Below, piece after piece: positions 1 through 12,556 of a stretch of DNA of 64,000 nt. The notes beneath the pieces are model-generated. The model made no database searches, had not been told where the DNA came from, and saw nothing but the letters and a program-made list of their open reading frames with translations. Source of the stretch: Cepaea nemoralis (lineage: Eukaryota > Mollusca > Gastropoda > Stylommatophora > Helicidae). The translations under genes and the position numbers were made by a program. Location: contig JACEFZ010012579.1 in assembly GCA_014155875.1 (NCBI GenBank), positions 1 through 64,000 of the forward strand, given 5' to 3'. The first letter of the stretch is position 1. The number at the start of each line of letters is the position of its first letter.

Positions 1-299
1 AAACACATGTGCAACGAAGGTTTGGAGTATCTTGGTGATGTGACATGGAAAAGTTGTGAAGTTATCTATGAAAGACAGAGACACTTTGTGTTAGAAAGAA
101 AGAACAAAGAGTGTGAAGAGATGGGTGATTAGTATGTATAAGTGCGTCTTTAGCAGATACGTTGGAATGGTAAGTTGAAACTTTCGGTAATGTAAAAGAG
201 GGAAAGTGTTGACGTTGATGATTATGTCTTGTGAAATGTCTGTTCAGATAAAAGTTCAAGATACTTTTGACATAACTACAGAAGCAATATTTTTGTTTC

Positions 300-1590
300 C
301 TTCTTATTTAAAAGTTTACACGAGATATTTATAAGTTTGGTTAAGATGTTTCATGTTTTGGCCAACATTTTCTCCCCTTTGGCTAACATATTTTCTTACT
401 TGGGTCAACATATTTCATAGTTTAGCCTATATTTTTTTTCCCCTTTGGTTAACAAATTTTCCTACTTTTCATAAGTTTTGTGTAAATTTGTCTTTACTTG
501 GTCAATATTTTTCTCCTTAGGTTAACACATTTTCCTAAGTTTTATAAGTTTTGTGTAAATTTTTTCTTCACTTTTGCGATATTTTTCCCATTAGGTTACC
601 ACATTTTCCTCCTTTTCATAAGTATGGTTGAGATATTTCTTCACTTGGTCAATATTTTTCCCATTTGGTTTACACATTTTCCTAATGTTTATAAGTTTGG
701 GCGATATATTTATAAGATTAGTTGAAACATGTCTTTACTTGGAACAATATTTTTTCACATTTGGTTAACAAAGTTTCCTACCTTTTTATGAGTTTGGCCG
801 AGATATTTCAAAACTTGGTCAATATTTTTTCCTAATTTGGGTAATACATTTTCTTATAAAGGTCGACATATTTATAAGTTTGTCCATCGTTTTGCATATT
901 GTTTTATTTCGGTCGACATATTTCTTGATTTTACTAGCATGGTTTTCTTACTTGTTATAAATTCGGATGAGATATTTCATTACTTGGTCAATATTTTTCA
1001 CCTTTGGCTAACAAATGTTCAAAAATTTTATAAGTTTGGACGAGACATCTATAAGTTTGATCGATATTTTTCCTATTTGGCTAACATGATTTCCTACTTG
1101 CCCAATATTTGTCACATTTGACGAACAATTTTCCTACTTTTCATAAGTTTGGTGGAGATATTTCCTATTTTGGTCACCTTTTTAAATTAATTTGGTTACA
1201 ATTTTTCCTACTTTTTATAATGTTAGTCGAGACGTTTCTTATTTTGACCAACTGTTTTGTCAGTTTGGCTAACAATTTTTCCTACATTTTATAAGTTGGT
1301 CGAGACGTTTCTTATTTTGGCTAACAGTTTTGTCAGTTTGGCTAACAATTTTTCCTACGTTTTATAAGTTGGTCAAGATATTTCTGTATTTGGCCAACAT
1401 TTTCATTAGTTTGACTAGCCTTTTTCCTATTTCTTATACGCTTGGTTGAGATATTTCTTATTTTGACCACGAGTTTTATAAGTTTGGCTAACAAATTTTA
1501 CTATATTTTATACGTCTGGTCGATATATTTCTATATTTGGCCAACATTTTAATAATTTGGCTAACATTTTTTCTTATTTGACTGTTGGAG
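300..1590. repeat. AT-rich degenerate tandem satellite
   Basis: About 1.3 kb of T-rich sequence in which short phrases recur every 60 to 70 bases in changing order: forms of TTGGTCAATATTTTTCC, TTGGCTAACA, CATAAGTTTGG and CGAGATATTT. Short open frames here are Phe/Ile/Leu-rich by composition only and are not genes. The units differ from one another, so the array looks old. The first 299 bases of the window hold nothing I recognise. Confidence 0.75.
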
Positions 1591-1665
1591 TGGAACATAG
1601 AACCTGTACTTTTGTCTGGATGTGAAATGTGGCAATGAGCCGACACATTGAAAAAACATATATTG
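1585..1665 (+). mobile_element. non-LTR retrotransposon RT fragment (short)
   Basis: The stretch containing ATAGAACCTGTACTTTTG, then GATGTGAAA and CAATGAGC, matches the reverse complement of the LINE fragment in GAPDH intron 3 near 55725-55800. It is too short and decayed to encode anything. Confidence 0.5.
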
Positions 1666-1739
1666 GCATTGGAAATAGGTTTCTGCGGAAAGATGCAAAG
1701 ACCCATTTGGCCAGGCAGAAGAGTTAATGAAAGTGTAAA

Positions 1740-2330
1740 TGTCTGCTCTGAGCCGCGATAACTGCGCTGGTCAGGCCAGCGGGTACATGATATGTCATGT
1801 TATATGAGGCACCTAAGATTGATCCGGGGAAGCTTGTTGCGTTCACAAGTGATATTATGATAGTATTCGAAACAGTCTTGTGGTGTATAGAGGCCTCGGT
1901 AGTAGTAGTTTCGTGTTCTTTGCTGTTACTTGGTGACCCTATGACGACTCGGACATAGAAACGATAGAGAAGGGAGACCTTTTTAAACTTCCGGTGCCAT
2001 GTTGACGAGGGGAAGAATCACCCCCGTACATGGTGGTAATCACGAGTTAGGTCCCCTGGTTCGATCGCCAACAGAACACCGGTTTTTTTTTCTTCTGTAG
2101 TATCCCTCTTAACGACGCGTCTCGGTTGTATCCATACGCCTGTGACAGATACAACGCCCTCTTTGCCCAGATGTACCCATTACCCACATGTCCCTATACA
2201 TTGTGGTAATACATGTCTATCTTGTGAGATGTTGGTTTACTTCTACCACTCTAATACATACGAGTAGAGGTATGGAGCTTGAAACGATGAAGCAGTAGCC
2301 GTGAGCCTACAAGGAATAACAACAATGTCT
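1740..2330. other. no gene seen
   Basis: About 600 bases without a recognisable gene. One box B-like GGTTCGAT near 2050 suggests SINE debris, but no complete tRNA-like head is visible. Confidence 0.4.
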
Positions 2331-2545
2331 GATATGAGGTGGCTTTAAAGCGTTAGAACAAGAATCGTTGTGATGAAGGTTGCCTTTTGAAAGTTGGAAT
2401 ACATACTGACTAATATAAAGTTGTCAACTGTAATGAGAAATAAAAGGAGTGTTTAAGTACTACATAGAACCTGTACTTTTGTATGACTGTGAAGCAAGGT
2501 CAGTGAGCAGACAAGCTGAAATGCCTCTAATGCCAGTGGCATTGT
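2330..2545 (+). mobile_element. non-LTR retrotransposon RT fragment
   Basis: Contains a decayed RT C-terminal region (near 2345-2420) followed by ATAGAACCTGTACTTTTG and CAGACAAGCTGAAATG. The same order is seen on the opposite strand at 55720-55920. It is interrupted by stops and is a dead fragment of the LINE family split in GAPDH intron 3. Confidence 0.5.
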
Positions 2546-3740
2546 GGATTCTGAGACATATTTTTTTAAAATTCACTAGACACCCGCATGAAATTCCCTC
2601 CAAATACTACAGGGCAACAGAATAAAACAGTCAGCAAAGCAGACACATAGACACTATACCAGCTCTGTAAGGCAACATACTTTGATAATGTTTACATAAC
2701 GGCCGCTTTCCAATAATACTGCACACATCTATAAGCAGTGGTAAACCCGTATACACAGATACACGATACTTTCCTAAAGTAAACTCTAGCCAAGTTCGCA
2801 ATGCAGCTATATAGAGGCATGCATATTGAGTTGATATGAAATATGTTTGATTATTTTCACACCCGGGTGTAATAGGCGACAGTTCACAACACAGCTACGA
2901 TGCGCTGACAAGGGTGCCCTTATCAACTTCACATACTGGTCAATCTATATAAACCTCCTAATAACATAGTACACTATCCTTTTTCAAACCTCAAGCGTTT
3001 TCAATGTCACAAGAATAACGAACTACTGATATTTAAGATCAGAGTGGCACATGCTGATACTGTTTGTGATATCTCCTACTCATACCACCTGTTTTAACTA
3101 AATAAGGACACATACACCTAACCCATAAGCCCCAACCGGCAAATATGAGAAAAATCGAGGGTAGTGTTATTGATTTGTGTTGGATGTCCCGACAATAGGC
3201 GTTAATCCCTTAATCCCCTTCCAACCTTGTTATGAACCTTTATTAATATCGCGAACTATTTGCAATGGCGGAGATATCAGAAATATTATTAACCTGACTT
3301 GGTCATTACTCTGACGATAATCCCCTGGATTAGCCGTTATGAGAATAAGCATTGATTTTTTGCAACACCTGTTGAGGTTATGAGTATATTATATTCTGAA
3401 TGTTAAGTTAGATTATATTTTGTAACTCGTAGGTGCAACGGTAACATTTGCTGCCTGTGTTTTTCAGCATCTGTGGGACTTGTGGCCGCGGCGACAAGGC
3501 TGGACAAAGCGACCCTAACCCAATAATCAACTAGACACCCACACCTTGATGACTGGCAATCGTACCAACGACAAAGTACCGAGATTCGAACCTATCACTT
3601 CCACAGTGTCTGGGGTACCACCTAAACATACTCCGCAACCAGCACACCACCTCTCCTATTCTAAACATAGCCGGGTTAATAACACCAGAGCTCGAAATCA
3701 CAACTAAGTAACCAGATAATATCAATATTTCTTCTACCAC
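2546..3740. other. no gene seen
   Basis: About 1.2 kb with no coding signal that I can support. The minus-strand frame at 3531-3740 is SINE-like: it holds a box B-like GGTTCGAATCTC and a box A-like GGTCTAGTGG on the minus strand. Confidence 0.4.
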
Positions 3741-3747
3741 TAGACCG

Positions 3748-3815
3748 CCCCACTGGGATTCGAACCCGATGATAGTGTTCAGAAGCGTTTATCTAATTAC
3801 TCATCCACTCACCCC
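3748..3815 (-). repeat. tRNA-derived SINE head
   Basis: On the minus strand GTGGATGAGTAATTAGATAAACG (box A-like, spaced as in a tRNA D arm) is followed about 30 bases later by GGGTTCGAATCCC, a full box B. Length and spacing fit a tRNA-derived Pol III promoter. No acceptor stem pairs convincingly, so this is a SINE head and not a tRNA gene. Confidence 0.5.
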
Positions 3816-4640
3816 ACCCCTTAACAATGAATATCACAAAGTCATGCCCACTAAAACCAGCATAATCGGCCCTCTTTACTTTTTAAGGTTTTCCTTTGAA
3901 GAGTTGTAACCGGTATGATGATAGTATTTACATCCCATTAACTACAGATAATAGTAACCACCGTTATAATAAACAGTCGACCCCTTTACAATAGACATAT
4001 AATGAAAATATCCTAGGTCTTCTGACGACCGACGCCGAAATTATGCGTTGAATGTGTCGGTGGTATACCTCCATGCCTATATTTACCCACTTCTCCACTC
4101 GATCACCCTGGCTCTTACCAAGGAACGGGCGTAATTATCCAACCAATCCGCCCCTCGCCCACCTCTTAACAAGGATCGGAAGCAGTTATTTAGCTATTTG
4201 TACACCCACTTACCCCTTAATAGCGACCTGGAGCCTTTATCTAGCAACTCCTCTGTCTCTTAGCAAGGTACCGACGCATTTACTTAGCCACTTCGCCACT
4301 CGCCCATCCCTTTAAATTGTTCGTAAGCTGTTATATAGGTACATCACCACTCACCAACCCCTTAACAACGAATACCACGAAGCCATACCCACTATAACCG
4401 TTACTACCGGCAATCTTTACTTTTTAAGGTTTTCATTTGAAGAGTTGTAATCTACTTGATGATAGTGTTCCGAAGCAGTTATCTAACTATTCGGCTACTC
4501 AACCACCCCTTAACAACGAATAACACTAAGCCATGCCCCTTACATCCGTTACTACCGGCCATCTTTACTGTTTTAAGGTTTTCATTTGAAGAGGTGTAAT
4601 CTATATGATGATAGTTTTATAAACCACTACGACCCACTAC
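3816..4640. repeat. degenerate tandem SINE-derived units
   Basis: Units containing CCCCTTAACAACGAATA, AAGCAGTTATCTA and TTTTAAGGTTTTCATTTGAAG recur at about 3817, 4355 and 4505; the last two are about 150 bases apart. Between 4090 and 4310 shorter, related units of 55 to 60 bases repeat. They resemble the neighbouring SINE head in reverse orientation. Confidence 0.5.
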
Positions 4641-5100
4641 AGATCATATACACGCCATATATACCTTTTTACTTATTATAATTTTCATATGACACCCGGC
4701 GCGGTTCGAGACTTCCACCCACCTAACCCCACCACAGTACTCGTCAATAACCGGACTAGTGATCACTCAGCAATGACTGGCCACTTGGGTACTACAAGAC
4801 ACTGTTTTACTGGGGTCGACCGCTCCACGCGACCGGTCGGCAGCGCTTGCTCCTGCGCCCGGCGCCCGCCCCGCGCGCCTCTGCTTGTCTTTTATTTTTA
4901 TTTTATTTTTTACAATTAGTTAAAATATTATACACACAACTCAGTTATCTGCTCTTAGAAAAAAACAACTCTTTTCTTAGATGTATCGACCCTTACATAT
5001 GACCTAGATACCCACCCTACCCAAGCCGCACTGGCCCCGAGCTGGATTGGGGGCAATCCAGCGAGGTCAATCCAGAAAGTATAATTAGGAGCAGCACAGA

Positions 5101-5178
5101 AACCCTAACCCCTAACCCTAACCCCTAACCCTAACCCCTAACCCTAACCCCTAACCCCTAACCCTAACCCCTAACCCC
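5101..5178. repeat. interstitial telomere-like repeat
   Basis: About 78 bases of alternating CCCTAA and CCCCTAA units (TTAGGG and TTAGGGG on the other strand). TTAGGG is the common metazoan telomere repeat. The tract is flanked on both sides by repeats of CAATCCAG and its near complement, so it is internal, not a chromosome end. Confidence 0.85.
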
Positions 5179-5236
5179 AATCCAGCTGGATTGGGTTCAA
5201 TCCATCACCACAATCCAGAAATGCTACTTAGTTACC

Positions 5237-5400
5237 GCATAAGATACTACTACTGTCACCCGTGTGTAACATACTGTTATCTGTATGTGAATAGCTGTCA
5301 CCCGTGTGTAATTTACTGTCACCCGTGTGTAACATACTGTCACCGTGTGTAACATACTGTCATCCGTGTGTAACATACTGTCAGCCGTGTGTAAATCACA
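5237..5400. repeat. 21-bp minisatellite
   Basis: Units of the form TACTGTCACCCGTGTGTAACA repeat about seven times with small changes. It runs directly into the next, unrelated minisatellite. Confidence 0.75.
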
Positions 5401-5665
5401 TTGTCCAGATGAGGATATAGAATACAACACACATCTAGACATCGTCCGGGTGATGGTATAAAATAGAACAGAACAGACAGAAGACATCGTCCAGATGTGG
5501 ATATTGAATAGAACACAGCAGATAGCAAGAATTGTCTAGATGATGGTATAGAATAGAACAGAACAAACATCAGACATAATCCAGATAATGATGTACAATA
5601 GAAAGAATACACATCAAGACATCAACCATATGAGGGTATAGAATAGAACAGAACACACAGCTATA
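5401..5665. repeat. about 46-bp minisatellite, copy 1
   Basis: Units start CATCGTCCAGATGAGGGTAT and continue with AGAATAGAACAGAACAGACA. About six imperfect units are present. The same unit forms a second array at 7588-7830, so the family is dispersed. Confidence 0.75.
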
Positions 5666-5949
5666 GTATGTCCACATTTGTTTGCCTTCATTCATGATCA
5701 ATTATTTTGAAAACTGTCTGTTGCATCGTTATGAAATTTTTCCAGCCGTCTTATATATACCCCCACCCAACGAATATGTCTTTGTTAGGTCCAAAAACAA
5801 CTTAAATCATTGAAAGCGGCGACATTCCTTTGATGTTTTGCTGAACAACTAGTGATTTCTCGCTAACAAAGTTATTTTTACGGTAATGGGAGACCTGCCA
5901 ATTCTGATGACACACAAAGGCGTATCCGGATTCGTATGGGAGTGGGTGC

Positions 5950-6190
5950 AATGAAAGAACTAGCTTAAAATCGACAGGGTCGGCTGCATTGCACCGGGTT
6001 TTTATCCCATATGGCTCAGTTTCTTTCCGCAGCGCGGAAAGCGTCGCACAAAGCACGAACTCCGTAGCTCCAGCGACGACCCTCGGGAGTCTCCGAAAAA
6101 ATGCACTCGTGAAATGAAGGACGCGGCCCGGAATCGAACATACAACCTTCGGAGCCCGAGTCAGACGGCTTGACCACTTCACCACGGAGA
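5950..6190 (-). repeat. tRNA-derived SINE with body
   Basis: The minus strand carries a good tRNA-like head at about 6125-6190: box A-like TGGTCAAGCCGTCT and box B GTTCGATTCC at normal tRNA spacing. The body that follows contains, on the plus strand, ATCGACAGGGTCGGCTGCAT and CCGGGTTTTTATCCCAT. A related body segment occurs near 38228-38285. The long minus-strand frame here is only the SINE read through. Confidence 0.65.
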
Positions 6191-6584
6191 ATCCCGAGAG
6201 GGGTGCAATGTGTAATATTAGTAAAGACAGAGAATTTACAGAGGCACGGGGTAAATAATTTGTAAATTAACAGGAAAGTAGAAGGAATATATTTCTTACC
6301 TTATTTTTCATTTCCTTCTTGTTTCTTCAGCTGATGCTGATGCTGTAATGTTTAGGGCCTGCAATTCGTCTGAATAGTTGGAGCAAAATATCCCAGTAAG
6401 TGTGTACGTAGATTAAGGTCTGCGATCTGCTCAGACCTTAATCTGTGTCGGACGATTCCAGTAGGTTGATGATTGCTCTCGGTTGCATAAAATTCAATCC
6501 ATCCTTTCTCCAATAGTCCTCTTCCTCTTTCAACACATGGTCCTGACGTTTTTTCCAGTAACTTTTATCAATATTTAATAGCGC

Positions 6585-6881
6585 GGACAGACAGACAGAC
6601 AGACAGACAGAAGGTAGGTAGGTAGGTAGGTAGGTAGGCAGAAAGGTATGTGGGTGGGTGGGTGGGTGGATGGCTGGCTGCTGGCTTACATGGTTGGTGG
6701 TCGGGTGGGAGGTCGTTTGGTGCGGTCGGTCGGTCGGTCGGTGGGTGGGTGGGTGCGTGGTGGGTGTGGGTGGGTTGGCGCGGCAGGCAGGCAGCAGATA
6801 GATAAATAGATAATAGATCAGATAGATAGATAGATAGATAGATAGTAGATAGATAGCTAGATAGATAGATAGATAGATGGT

Positions 6882-6914
<33 letters not shown>

Positions 6915-7126
6915 TCGGTCGGTTCCGCGTCGGTCGGCCGGCAGTCAGGCAGGCAGGGCAAGTAGGTAGTAGTAGAAAGATTAGATGATTAGTATAGATA
7001 GATAGCTAAATAGATAGATAGATAGATGATAGATAGATATAGATAGATAGATAGATAGATAGATAGAAATAGATATATTAGATAGATAGATGATAGATAG
7101 ATAATAGATAGATGAAAGATAGATAT

Positions 7127-7179
<53 letters not shown>

Positions 7180-7180
7180 C
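6585..7180. repeat. compound tetranucleotide microsatellite
   Basis: Blocks of (GACA), (GGTA), (GGTG), (GGTC) and then a long interrupted (GATA) array. It ends against the short phrase CAGGAGCCGGGCCGAGCCAGC, a variant of the GACCCGGC...GCTTCG boundary motif seen beside other microsatellites here. Confidence 0.85.
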
Positions 7181-7554
7181 CCCGCCAGGAGCCGGGCCGA
7201 GCCAGCTAGTTTATTTATATAATCACGTTTCATGAAAGAACCCACAGTTTGACGACACCTCTGAACTACCCCATATAAATTCCCTCAGTCTGCCAAAAGC
7301 GAAAACCGCGCAGACAAAATTCAAAAACAGCGGGGGTGTGTCTTGCTGAAGCGGTAATACTCTTAAAATGATGGAATGAATGCGGGGGCCATAAAATATA
7401 TACCGCATATAAACAAACATTGAAATCTGCTGTACAATCTTCAGAACAAAATTTTTTTTGTTAGGTGGACATAATGATAAGGGTATATGCTAAATCTCAT
7501 CATTTTCCCTCAGTTGGTTACTGAGATATTGAATTTTATATTGAGGCAACCAAA

Positions 7555-7555
<1 letters not shown>

Positions 7556-7585
<30 letters not shown>

Positions 7586-7830
7586 TATAAGCATCGTCCA
7601 GACTGGGTTATAGAATAGAAAAGAACTCATAGCACGAAATCATCCAGATGAGGGTATAGAATAGAACAAAGCAGACAGCAATACATCGTCCAGATGAGGG
7701 TATAGAACAGAACACACCGAAAGACATTGTCCGGATGAGAGAATAGAACAGAGCAGACGGCAAGACATCGTCCAGATGAGGGTATGGAATAGAACTGAGC
7801 AGACAGAAGATATCGTCCAGATGAGAGTTG
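7556..7830. repeat. (AC)n followed by about 46-bp minisatellite, copy 2
   Basis: A (CA) run at about 7556-7585 leads into five units containing CATCGTCCAGATGAGGGTAT, the same unit as at 5401-5665. The two arrays are 2 kb apart, with the SINE and the GATA array between them. Confidence 0.75.
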
Positions 7831-8164
7831 TAGCGTTAACTTGTCTATTTTATAGACTATGATCAGAAATAGCAACAAAAAGACTTTCATGATTCCAAAA
7901 GACTACTCACTGTCGAAGAAGAGGCTGAACTGACTCCCGATGCTAGGATGTATGATTTGGAACAGTCCCAGGAATGACCATGTCTTCCGACAGTGTCCTG
8001 GCAGAGATAGGTAAAGTGAACAACCGTACTAGTATTCTAGACAGCAGGCTTGAGTTATCTGGCTACGAATGCCAGCAAGACAAAAGAGCTCTTTCTCACA
8101 ACACGGATAGAGTGCAAATATACAGTTACAGCTCTCATTACTTCACTCTCTCACTCTCGTAATA

Positions 8165-10960
8165 TTAAACCAGCTTTTAACAGACTAGTGTTGGGTAAAA
8201 TGTAAAATATAACAATTTAATGCTGAAATTTCTGGACAAGTGTAGGTGTAGTTGCGCTAAGGTGTCTGCAAAGGTAATCATGAACTAAGTTGCTGGGATA
8301 CTGTGTCAGCCGAGGTGGTGTTGGACTTATCTTCAGACTTCGCTCCCAGGTTGTCGACTTGGATGATGTTCACAGGCAAATTGCTGATTCACACACTCTC
8401 CGGCCATAGACAGGGTGTTCAAGTCAGGTAAGTATTCGTTGCTGATGAATCACAGTACCACCAGTGAAGGTGCAGAACACCTAATTTTTGTGATCACACC
8501 TATAAAAGGGGGAACAGTGCCACTACCGTAGATTTAGTTACTTTTGATAGTTTAATTCTGAAATTGGTTCTCTTGAACCTTGAACTGATGGCTAACTAGA
8601 GCCTGCTGGTTTTTGAGTTATAATTTCAAACCCCAGTGAATTTTAAAGCTAGTACAGGTTTATGTTTATGTTCTCTCCCGCATCAGGTTTAATCTGTGAA
8701 AATGCACGGGAACAACGATCTGCCAGCTGATGACAACTGTTCAGGCAGATTCTTGGTGTTGCCACAAGGTTCGCAGGCCAAAACTGAATATGTTACTCAG
8801 CCAGACTTGCGCTGGGGTAGTAGACAAACACTACTAATATTCCTGTACTACACTGTATAATATATAGTTTATGCGCTTAGAGAAGTGTATTTGAATGCAT
8901 AATGACTACTTATATAAACTCAATGAGATGCTCACCGCAGGGACTGGGCGAAGCCGGGCCGGGTCATCAGCTAGACTTCTAACAGTAAGTGATTGTGGTG
9001 CCAACATGTCAAAACTCTAACGTCCAATTCCAGGTACAGGTACCGCCTGACGCACTATCAATCATCGAGGTCAACAAAACTATGGGAGTTATACTACGGG
9101 TAATAAAACTAACAGCAGTGAGAACCCTCCAAATGTCTGTTGGGCTCCCAAATTCAAATGATATTCACAAGTATTCTCTTTCGACAAACGTCATGCAGCG
9201 GCAAGATAAACACCATGTTCTAGATTTTAACACCAATGGGAATACACTGAAATACACCATGACAACAAATCATCCACATCAGGTCATAGACCTGAAGACC
9301 AACTGAAATACACATTGATAACAGCAAGTTCAACACCTGAATGCCAAATCAAGACACCGAATGAAGCTAGTGGAGTAAATGTGTACACCCACACAACAGA
9401 AAAATCATTGAACTGTATGCGACGCTCAATTTGTGTGCTGGAAAATTATTCATCTTCTGATCCATGTATGTGCAGATCAATTCTGGACATAGTCACAGAT
9501 GCTACCAATGAATGACTCTCAGCCATATATGTTCCTACACTGGACTGGATCATAACGATTGACTCTTTGCTGGTCCCACGTCAGCCTAAATGCCATCATC
9601 AATTGTGGAATGGGTTATAGACTGGTGACTAGGAGGGTGTAAACTCCTCGTGAACAGAATTGGGATTCGGATAGTCCAAGCCGATCAGCTGAATGGCCGT
9701 CAACTTTACATCGGACATGGTGATAAAGGAAAGTACCTTCTGCAAGAGCTTAAGCGGAACTCCTGAAAGTATGACCAACCTAGGCCTCAATTTCACAAGG
9801 GCACCGAGCCTACTTGCAACAGAGTATTCGTAAAATCTAGCCCAATGGAGGGGATTATGTGCGTGTGTGATATTTCTATTTCCGAATATTATGGATTATA
9901 AAATATTCACCAGCCAATTACCAGTGGATACACATGTGAGGAACACAACTGAGTGCATTTATTTCGGTACCCAGATAATGGGAATAGGATCTACTATACA
10001 TTGGAAATGAACACTGAACCGTACAACAGGAGAGTAAAGGACAGCAAATCACTAAATAATTAGTTTAGTATTATGTAATGAATGTAGTGTTTGATTTTTT
10101 TGAACACATGCCAATGTTTTTTTTTTAATCGTTAGGTTTGTCAATAGTGCTGGGAACTAACTGATATGTATTGGTGGTTTTTAAAGATGTTGAATTTTGG
10201 GGGAACATGGGATAGCACTTTTTAATGTGTCTATGATATGTCATATTTCATCTCATGCCTGTTCCAGTATTTCAGTATGCTCAATATATGTATGTGAATG
10301 TATGCCTATGTTATATTTCAAGTGAATGTATACATATGTCATGTGAGGCATATTCAAGAAGCTCACAGTGGTCATTACACATGTAGAAATGTTATCCCAG
10401 ATTTTGATTTACTGCCTGAACTGTATGTTCCAATGTTGATGTTTACGTCAAGTACTGGTTGATGTTTGTTCAACAGGGGTTGTCCTATATGTTGGTAAAC
10501 AATCAATGTTCTATAGCACTATATACAGATTAGCAGGTGATATTAGTGGGAATGGAAACATACACATAAATACAATTATATAAAGGAGGGAAGTATTTTT
10601 CCTCTTGTGTTTATTGTAGAGTTCCATGATCACCTTGCATTCTAGAAGTGTAAGAGAATCAAAACTAAATCCCCTTTAAGGATCCTCTAGACACAATTAA
10701 GCCAATAATTCTCATATAATAAATTCCACACCCCACACCTTTCTACAAGCCATTATGCTCTGTGTGAAGGTAAGTGCTTTTGGCAATCGATACTCTTAAC
10801 ATTCAATTGGTTACATGTTTGATATGGGGTGTGCTTATGTCTTTTACAAACAGACCACTGCTACTTCTCGTATAATCATACTCAACTTTCATTACCGTAT
10901 GACTGATATTTTTGTAAATTCTCAGTGTGGTTCTGTAGAGTTATGCTCCTTATGATGCAC
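8165..10960. other. no gene seen; one boundary motif
   Basis: About 2.8 kb without supportable genes. Short plus-strand frames at 8989-9306 and 9315-9515 have no recognisable motif. At 8940-8970 the reverse complement of the GACCCGGCCCGGCTTCGCCCAG boundary motif occurs. It also appears at 18130-18480 and 34820-34960. Confidence 0.4.
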
Positions 10961-10965
10961 TTAAT

Positions 10966-10985
10966 ATTCTCTATCTATCTATCTA

Positions 10986-11020
<35 letters not shown>

Positions 11021-11070
11021 TATCTATCTACTCTATCTATCTAATATATCTATTTATCTAATCTATCTAT

Positions 11071-11112
<42 letters not shown>

Positions 11113-11275
11113 ATCTATCTATCTATCTATATCTGCCTGCCTGTTTGCCTGTCTGACTGTCTGTCTGTCTGTGTTCGGCCCTTTCCCGTTCCGGCTGCGG
11201 GAAAATGGATTCGAAAATTTTCACGTATCTAATATAGATCCATTATTTTTTTTATTTATTTATTTATTTATTTTT
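10966..11275. repeat. TCTA/TCTG microsatellite with 5' part of an interspersed repeat
   Basis: Interrupted (TCTA) and (TCTG) blocks run to about 11170. They are followed by CCCTTTCCCGTTCCGGCTGC and GGAAAATGGATTCGAAAATTTTCAC, which match the start of the interspersed repeat at about 17417-17480. Confidence 0.75.
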
Positions 11276-11611
11276 TTATGATTTCGCAATATTAGCCTTG
11301 TCTTACATTTCGTTTTATTTTTTTTTCCCCAACTTTTATTTCATACGTTATTATACTTTTATTTCATACGTTATTTCAAACACATACCAATGTGTATTTA
11401 CAAGTTGTAGTGTGTGTTTCTTTTGTTTGTGTATATTACAGAGCGTTGCCGTTTGTTAGTGTTAAGTGTGACATTGTGAATAAAACATATACATACATAT
11501 ATACAGTTATGATAATATGACATTTGTGGCATAGTGCATGTAGATACACATTCCTTGCATATGCTTCACTTCCACTTCCGCAAGCGGAATGCATGAAACA
11601 CCTGTCCATCT

Positions 11612-11615
11612 CTCC

Positions 11616-11670
<55 letters not shown>

Positions 11671-11695
11671 TACACACAAACACACACGCACACAC
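11612..11695. repeat. (CT)n(CA)n microsatellite
   Basis: A pure (CT) run followed by (CA). Open frames across it on both strands are low-complexity shadows. Confidence 0.9.
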
Positions 11696-12375
11696 AATCT
11701 CATGCTTTCTGGAGACCGCAGTACATTTAAATGCCCCGCGCTTGGACAATAAACTTTAAACTATCATTTCCATTAAAATGTGGCTTCCTTGTAATTTCTG
11801 GGTCACTAAGCTCCCGAGGCGAAGGTCGTTGGTGTTGTTGCCTGATGACAAATTTCAGGGTGACGCTCTAGTCCATGATGTCTTTTGTTTGGGGGACAAG
11901 AATCAGGGATTTACTACTAGCAATTAGGGTCCATGGTCTGTCCCCAGGGAGATAATTGGTCCAAAATTGTGATAGTGTCTGGGTTTTATATACAATGGGA
12001 AGGACTTAAAACCTGGCCACTAAAAGCCACCTTAGCTTACTGGGTACTTAAAGGGCTCATCGAATTTGGCTATACATGGTGGTGCATATTTTTCTTTTGA
12101 AACATCTCGTTACCGTATAACATCATTTTAATACTTAAGATACCGACTTGGTTTAAAGACTGCTACACGCACGCACGCGCGCGTGCGCGCACACACACAC
12201 TCGTACACATGCGCGTGCAAATTCATGCACCACACACGCACACACACCTGCATCCACACACAGACGCATACATATGTTACTGCCAACGGCACAGACACCC
12301 ATCCACAATATATTTCATGTTGCACATTCTAATATAATAATGGGAAAATTAATAATAATAGTAGCAGTAATAATA

Positions 12376-12380
12376 ATAGT

Positions 12381-12442
<62 letters not shown>
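12376..12442. repeat. (AAT)n microsatellite, LINE 3' tail
   Basis: A run of AAT units just past the poly(A)-type signal of the Tx1-like LINE, on the side where its 3' tail should be. Simple-repeat tails are usual for non-LTR elements. Confidence 0.8.
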
Positions 12443-12444
<2 letters not shown>

Positions 12445-12497
12445 TAATTGTAAGATTATTAATACCATCAATAAATACATTTACAGTTGTAGTATCC

Positions 12498-12503
12498 TTT
12501 ATT
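12498..12503 (-). terminator. poly(A) signal of Tx1-like LINE
   Basis: AATAAA on the minus strand, 54 bases past the ORF2 stop and before the (ATT)n tail. Confidence 0.5.
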
Positions 12504-12556
12504 TAAAACAAGTTATTTGCTTCTTCTGTAATATGTGCTGTCTTCAGCCAAATATT

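Noticed and set aside
3748..3815. Real tRNA gene
   Set aside because: Boxes A and B are present, but arms do not pair well and the unit recurs as a repeat. The same holds for 6125-6190, 38490-38585 and 62930-63000.
5802..6185. 127-residue minus-strand frame
   Set aside because: It is the tRNA-derived SINE read through; its first residues come from the tRNA-like head.
6585..7180. CRISPR-like array
   Set aside because: Simple tetranucleotide repeats without spacers, in a eukaryotic context.
8989..9515. Two adjacent plus-strand frames (105 and 66 residues)
   Set aside because: The first lacks a clear ATG start, and neither has a motif; probably chance frames in repeat-derived sequence.
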